From assembly GCA_963555705.1 (NCBI GenBank), contig OY743182.1, positions 53,572,592 through 53,636,591 of the forward strand: a stretch of DNA of 64,000 nt, given 5' to 3'. Positions within the stretch are counted from its first letter, which is position 1. The number at the start of each line of letters is the position of its first letter. The DNA is from Ligustrum vulgare. Its lineage: Eukaryota > Streptophyta > Magnoliopsida > Lamiales > Oleaceae. The notes under the pieces are model-generated. The model was not told the origin of the DNA. It worked only from the letters and a program-made list of their open reading frames with translations, and made no database searches. Positions 59,627-64,000 of this stretch are shown piece after piece. Both the position numbers and the translations under genes were made by a program.

Positions 59627-62600
59627 TCTATATATATATATATATATATATAAATAAAGTCTTTATCAAAAATAAACACACACACACTTTTCCGCCAAAA
59701 TGAACTTACTAAATTTGGAAAAATTTTGTAAAACACACAAGAATTAAAAAATGAATAAATAATGATTGCATTTTAGAAAGTGTAATAATTGCAAATTGAA
59801 TTACACTTTTGAGCACTACATGTATTTTAAAAAAAAAAAAATTGTTTTGAGCACTTTTAAATTATATAAAAAGTAATGGTAGTTAAAGTTTTTTGTTTAA
59901 AAACAAAGAATGTGATGTTTTCAATGTAAAAATTAGTAATTGAAAAGTAGAGAGAAAAAGTATGTGTAATTAAAAAGTGGTTTAAAAGCGTGTTGTTTAA
60001 AAATATTTTGTCAAATAAAGATGCTTCGTTCCAATTCCAAAAAGGGAAAATTTAATTTTTTTTTTAACAAATTTATTTTTACTTAATAGGATGATTGATT
60101 TTAATATAACTATTAATCTTATTGTGTATCATAACTTCTTTTTTTTTTTTTTGTGAAAAATGTGAAAAAAATTACATCTAAAGCATTCATAAGTCTAATT
60201 TAAAAAATAAATAAATAATTCTCTATTGTTATAAAAAAAGTATTCAAGATTCGTAAATTCGAGATTATGTTAAATTAATTAAAAAAAATTTATTCAAAAA
60301 TATTCTGCTTAATCATAGTGTAACTAATTTGGTAAAGTAACATTAAATTATTTATAAATATATAAAATTATATCATAAAATGTGTTGAAAAACATTTAAA
60401 TAACCCGAAAATGATTTTGTTTAAAGAACGAAATATGTTTTAGTTTAAAGAACTTAAGAACATTCCTTATATTTTTTTTTATAAGTTTTCCAATTAGAAT
60501 ATATAAAAAAAAAATTAAATGACTAATCCCAAAATTTTCTCTCAAATCGAATAATTTAATATTTGATTGAATATAATTTTTCTTCATATGTAATGACAAT
60601 TGACAAGAGTTAGAAGTAATCAATCTCGCATGTTGAAATGTATTTGAAAAATTCTATTGGTAATTATCAGTATTAAAATTATTTTTAAGCATGTGTTCGA
60701 TAAACTTGCAAAAATGGTTTATAAACTATTTTATAAATCACACAATTTCTCAAACCACTTTTTTAACCATACATATTATTGTATTATTTTGAAGTCGAAA
60801 TATGTAATATTGGCGTCAAATCGAAGATCTCAACAAGAAGTTTAATACAATACAATAAGTGAGAGCAAACTATAAAAAAATTGTCCGTAAAATCGTCCAA
60901 ATATTCAAATGTCAAAATTTTACTTTATATTTTTTACTTTATTTTAAATTATTTCATTTGAGTTATATAATACTCCGTATTCAGAAAACTTTAAATGGTT
61001 CGACCTAAAAGAGGTAACAGGTTAATGGTCAAAAGATTGAATCAGATTGAACAGGGGTCAAATCGATTTTAATTAAAAAAATAAATAATTATTTCAAATA
61101 TAAGAAAATTAGTTTACAAATAAAACGATATTTACTCATTTGCAGTAAAATTAAATAAACAAAAAATATAACCACAATATTATTTACCAATTGAAAGTGG
61201 TTTAAAAGCGTGTTGTTTAAAAATATTTTGTCAAATAAAGATGCTTCGTTCCAATTCCAAAAAGGGGAAATTTAATTTTTTTTTTTTAACAAATTTGTTT
61301 TTACTTAATAGGATGATTGATTTTAATATAACTATTAATCTTATTGTGTATCATAACTTCTTCTTTTTTTGTGAAAAATGTGAAAAAAAAATTACATCTA
61401 AAGCATTCATAAGTCTAATTTAAAAAATAAATAAATAATTCTCTATTGTTATAAAAAAAGTATTCAAGATTCGTAAATTCGGAAATATGTTAAATTAATT
61501 AAAAAAAATTTATTCAAAAATACACTGCTTAATCATAATGTAACTAATTTGGTAAAGTAACATTAAATTATTTAAAAAGATATAAAATTATATCATAAAA
61601 TGTGTTGAAAAACATTTAAATAACCCGAAAATGATTTTGTTTAAAGAACGAAATATGTTTTAGTTTAAAGAACTTAAGAACATTCCTTATATTTTTTTTA
61701 TAAGTTTTCCAATTAGATTATATAAAAAAAATAAATTAAATGACTAATCCCAAAATTTTCTCTCAAATCGAATAATTTAATATTTGATTGAATATAATTT
61801 TTCTTCATATGTAATGACAATTGACAAGAGTTAGAAGTAATCAATTTCGCATGTTGGAATGTATTTGAAAAATTCTATTGGTAATTATCAGTATTAAAAT
61901 TATCTTTAAGCATGTGTTCGATAAACTTGCAAAAATGGTTTATAAACTATTTTATAAATCACACAATTTCTCAAACCACTTTTTTAACCATACATATTAT
62001 TGTATTATTTTGAAGTCGAAAAATATGTAATATTGGCGTCAAATCGAAGATCTCAACAAGAAGTTTAATACAATACAATAAGTGAGAGCAAACTATAAAA
62101 AAATTGTCCGTAAAATCGTCCAAATATTCAAATGTCAAAATTTTACTTTATATTTTTTACTTTATTTTAAATTATTTCATTTGAGTTATATAATACTCCG
62201 TATTCAAAAAACTTTAAATGGTTCGACCTGAAAGAGGCAACAGGTCAAAGGTCAAAAGATTGAATCAGATTGAATGGGGGTCAAATCGATTTTAATTAAA
62301 AAAATAAATAATTATTTCAAAGATAAGAAAATTAGTTTACAAATAAAACGACATTTATTCATTTGGAGTAAAGTTGAATAAACAAAAAATATAACCACAA
62401 TATTATTTACCAATTGAAAGCAAATATAAATTTGTGGTTGTTAATTTTATACATTAAATGTTATTTCAAAATAATTTAATATATAATAAAATGATAAAAA
62501 TATCTTATTTAGAAAAAGAAAGTTTAACAAACCAGTAAATAAAAAAGACAAACAATTTTAAAAAGAAAATATATATATATATTTTTTTAATGATCATAAC

Positions 62601-62816
62601 TTCTTATTTTTTTATTAGTTTTGTAAATGTTTCATTTCCTATTTTGATTGCTCTTTTTTTTTTTTTTAATTTTGAACTTGATAATATTTTGTATTAAAAT
62701 ATTATTGTACTATATTTTTATTTGACATGATTGTATAATTAATATATTTTCATAAATTTTGATTAAAATCACTATCACTACTATATTCTCGTGCATCGCA
62801 CGGGTGAAAATACTAG
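59627..62816 (+). mobile_element. Non-autonomous Helitron, copy 3, with internal duplication
   Basis: The 3' end is clear: hairpin CGTGC-ATC-GCACG (62790-62802), GGTGAAAATA, CTAG at 62813-62816, host T next. The 5' end fits A|TCTATATATA at 59627, with the subterminal TTTTCCGCC seen, slightly changed, in the copy at 902. The interior is dominated by a 1.2 kb tandem duplication. No Rep/helicase. Confidence 0.6.
59977..62418. repeat. 1220 bp tandem duplication inside Helitron copy 3
   Basis: Two adjacent units (about 59977-61196 and 61197-62418) begin GTGGTTTAAAAGCGTGTTG and end ATTATTTACCAATTGAAAG. They differ by scattered substitutions and small indels in homopolymers. ORFs at 60396-60845 and 61241-61423 are repeat-derived and not supported as genes. 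Confidence 0.9.
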
Positions 62817-62817
62817 T

Positions 62818-63273
62818 TTGGTTAAAAAAAAAAATTGTACATAAAAAAGTAATATTTTCGATGTAAAATATGCAATTAAAAAGTGATTTGAAAAAACGTG
62901 TGTAGATAAAATGTGATTTGAAGAAATATATTTTTTATAAATATGATTATAAATAAGAAAGTATTTGTAAATAAATGGTATAAACTGGCTTATAAACCAC
63001 ATAATTCCTCAAATCACTTTTAATCAGCCACATTTTCTCTTTCTAATATTTAACCACATATTTTACCTCAAATAAAAAATAAATCTGTTTATAAATCGCT
63101 CTTTTTGATTTTGCTAAAAAAATAAATTTTAACATATAAATTTTCTTCTTTATTGTCGGAATACGTTTCGATGTTGGTAATTGAGATGAGAGGAACTACC
63201 TGCATGGAATCGGTCGAGGATTGCTCTATTATGATATTTTATTTTATTTTATTATTTTACTTGTGATGACTCT
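62818..63273. other. Intergenic DNA with MITE remnant
   Basis: A Tourist-like family core in reverse orientation lies at about 62970-63095. No gene. Confidence 0.5.
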
Positions 63274-63945
63274 TAGGCTGTGTTTGATTGAAAAGATGTA
63301 AAATAAATGATAAGAAAATTTTTCTAAGAATTGATTTGTCTGGAAATTATTTTCCTGAAAAATGTCAATTGGAAGTGTTTGATTAGATTAATTTTTCAGC
63401 TGAAAAAGTGGTAGATTTTCCTAATTTTGTTGTTTGATTGACATTAGGCTGCGTTTGATAGCGATGGTGAAATTTGGATGGAAAAAAATGAATTCCTGGG
63501 AATTGAAAATTTAATGTGTTTGATTGGTTTAATTTTCTAGGTAAAAAAAGTAGAGAATTTTCCAACTTTTGTTATTTGATTGACATTATTTTCTATGGAA
63601 AATAAAGTAAAATTTAGCTATTATAATATATATATATTTTTTTCATTTATAACAAGTTTGTACTTAGTAATAATAATGTTAATTTTTGGGAAAAAACTAA
63701 ATCAATTAACAATAAAAAAAAGATCAAACGTAATGAAAATGGTACGCGCTTTTTCCTTGAAAATAAATTCACCTATCCAACTGGAAAAATAATTTCCGTG
63801 AAATCAAGGAACACTCGCGCGTGCCCATAAAGCAAGAAAATCCATTTACATGGAAAAAAATCCAACCAAACAATGAAAGATGGAAAATGAAGTAAGAATT
63901 GGGCATTTTTCATGGAAAATCAACTAAATCAAACTCACCCTACAA
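63274..63945. mobile_element. Possible MITE with internally duplicated left end
   Basis: TTAGGCTGTGTTTGATT at 63274 is inversely matched by AATCAAACTCACCCTAC near 63930-63945. The left 150-170 bp occur twice in tandem: a second TTAGGCTGCGTTTGAT starts at 63446, and both copies end TTTGATTGACATTA. No clean target duplication was found, so the boundaries are tentative. Confidence 0.4.
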
Positions 63946-64000
63946 TGGAAAATAAATCAAAATTTAATTATTTTAATAAAAAAAAAAATTCATTCATTTG

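Overview
The window looks like nuclear DNA of a eudicot plant. It is AT-rich, has GT-AG introns, is packed with transposable elements, and its gypsy element carries the initiator-Met-tRNA primer site usual in plants. A short splinter of the plastid psbD gene is also embedded in it. I cannot name the species. Only one host gene looks intact: an ACT-repeat (ACR family) protein on the + strand at 6429-8784, with seven coding exons. A second host locus, a FAR1/FHY3-related gene at 44074-46624, has lost a central segment and is probably a pseudogene. An antisense zinc-knuckle ORF overlaps its 3' end.

Layout. Positions 1-6000 hold a Helitron (902-2378) and Tourist-like MITEs. The ACR gene follows. 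Positions 10300-15600 hold a tRNA-derived SINE, a hAT element and more MITEs. Positions 15627-28563 are a head-to-tail gypsy dimer (LTR-internal-LTR-internal-LTR, minus strand, period 6035 bp). It has one CGTGA target duplication around the whole block and two identical 1632-codon ORFs. Positions 28640-36240 are a decayed caulimovirid-like endogenous pararetrovirus: movement-protein-like, capsid-like and zinc-knuckle parts, then a promoter-like 3' end. It is interrupted by a Harbinger-type element carrying a higher-order tandem repeat and by plastid psbD filler. No reverse transcriptase is visible in it.

Positions 36808-42621 hold a hAT element with a solo LTR nested inside, a second Helitron with a nested MITE, a CACTA element and a second SINE. 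Positions 43800-48800 hold the broken FAR1-like locus and its antisense neighbour. Positions 49640-50020 carry an unexplained array of AGGTCACAA words. Positions 51955-58969 are a Tat-lineage gypsy element with two RNase H domains, a frameshift and no integrase. Positions 59627-62816 are a third Helitron containing a 1.2 kb tandem duplication.

I see no operon-like or new enzymatic system. The interest lies in element architecture: the retrotransposon dimer with a diagnostic LTR variant pattern, a polyprotein ORF that ends inside its own LTR across an array of ACGGCCGT palindromes, the pararetrovirus fossil with plastid filler, and several nested insertions whose target duplications can be read directly. 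All boundaries and counts were read by eye.
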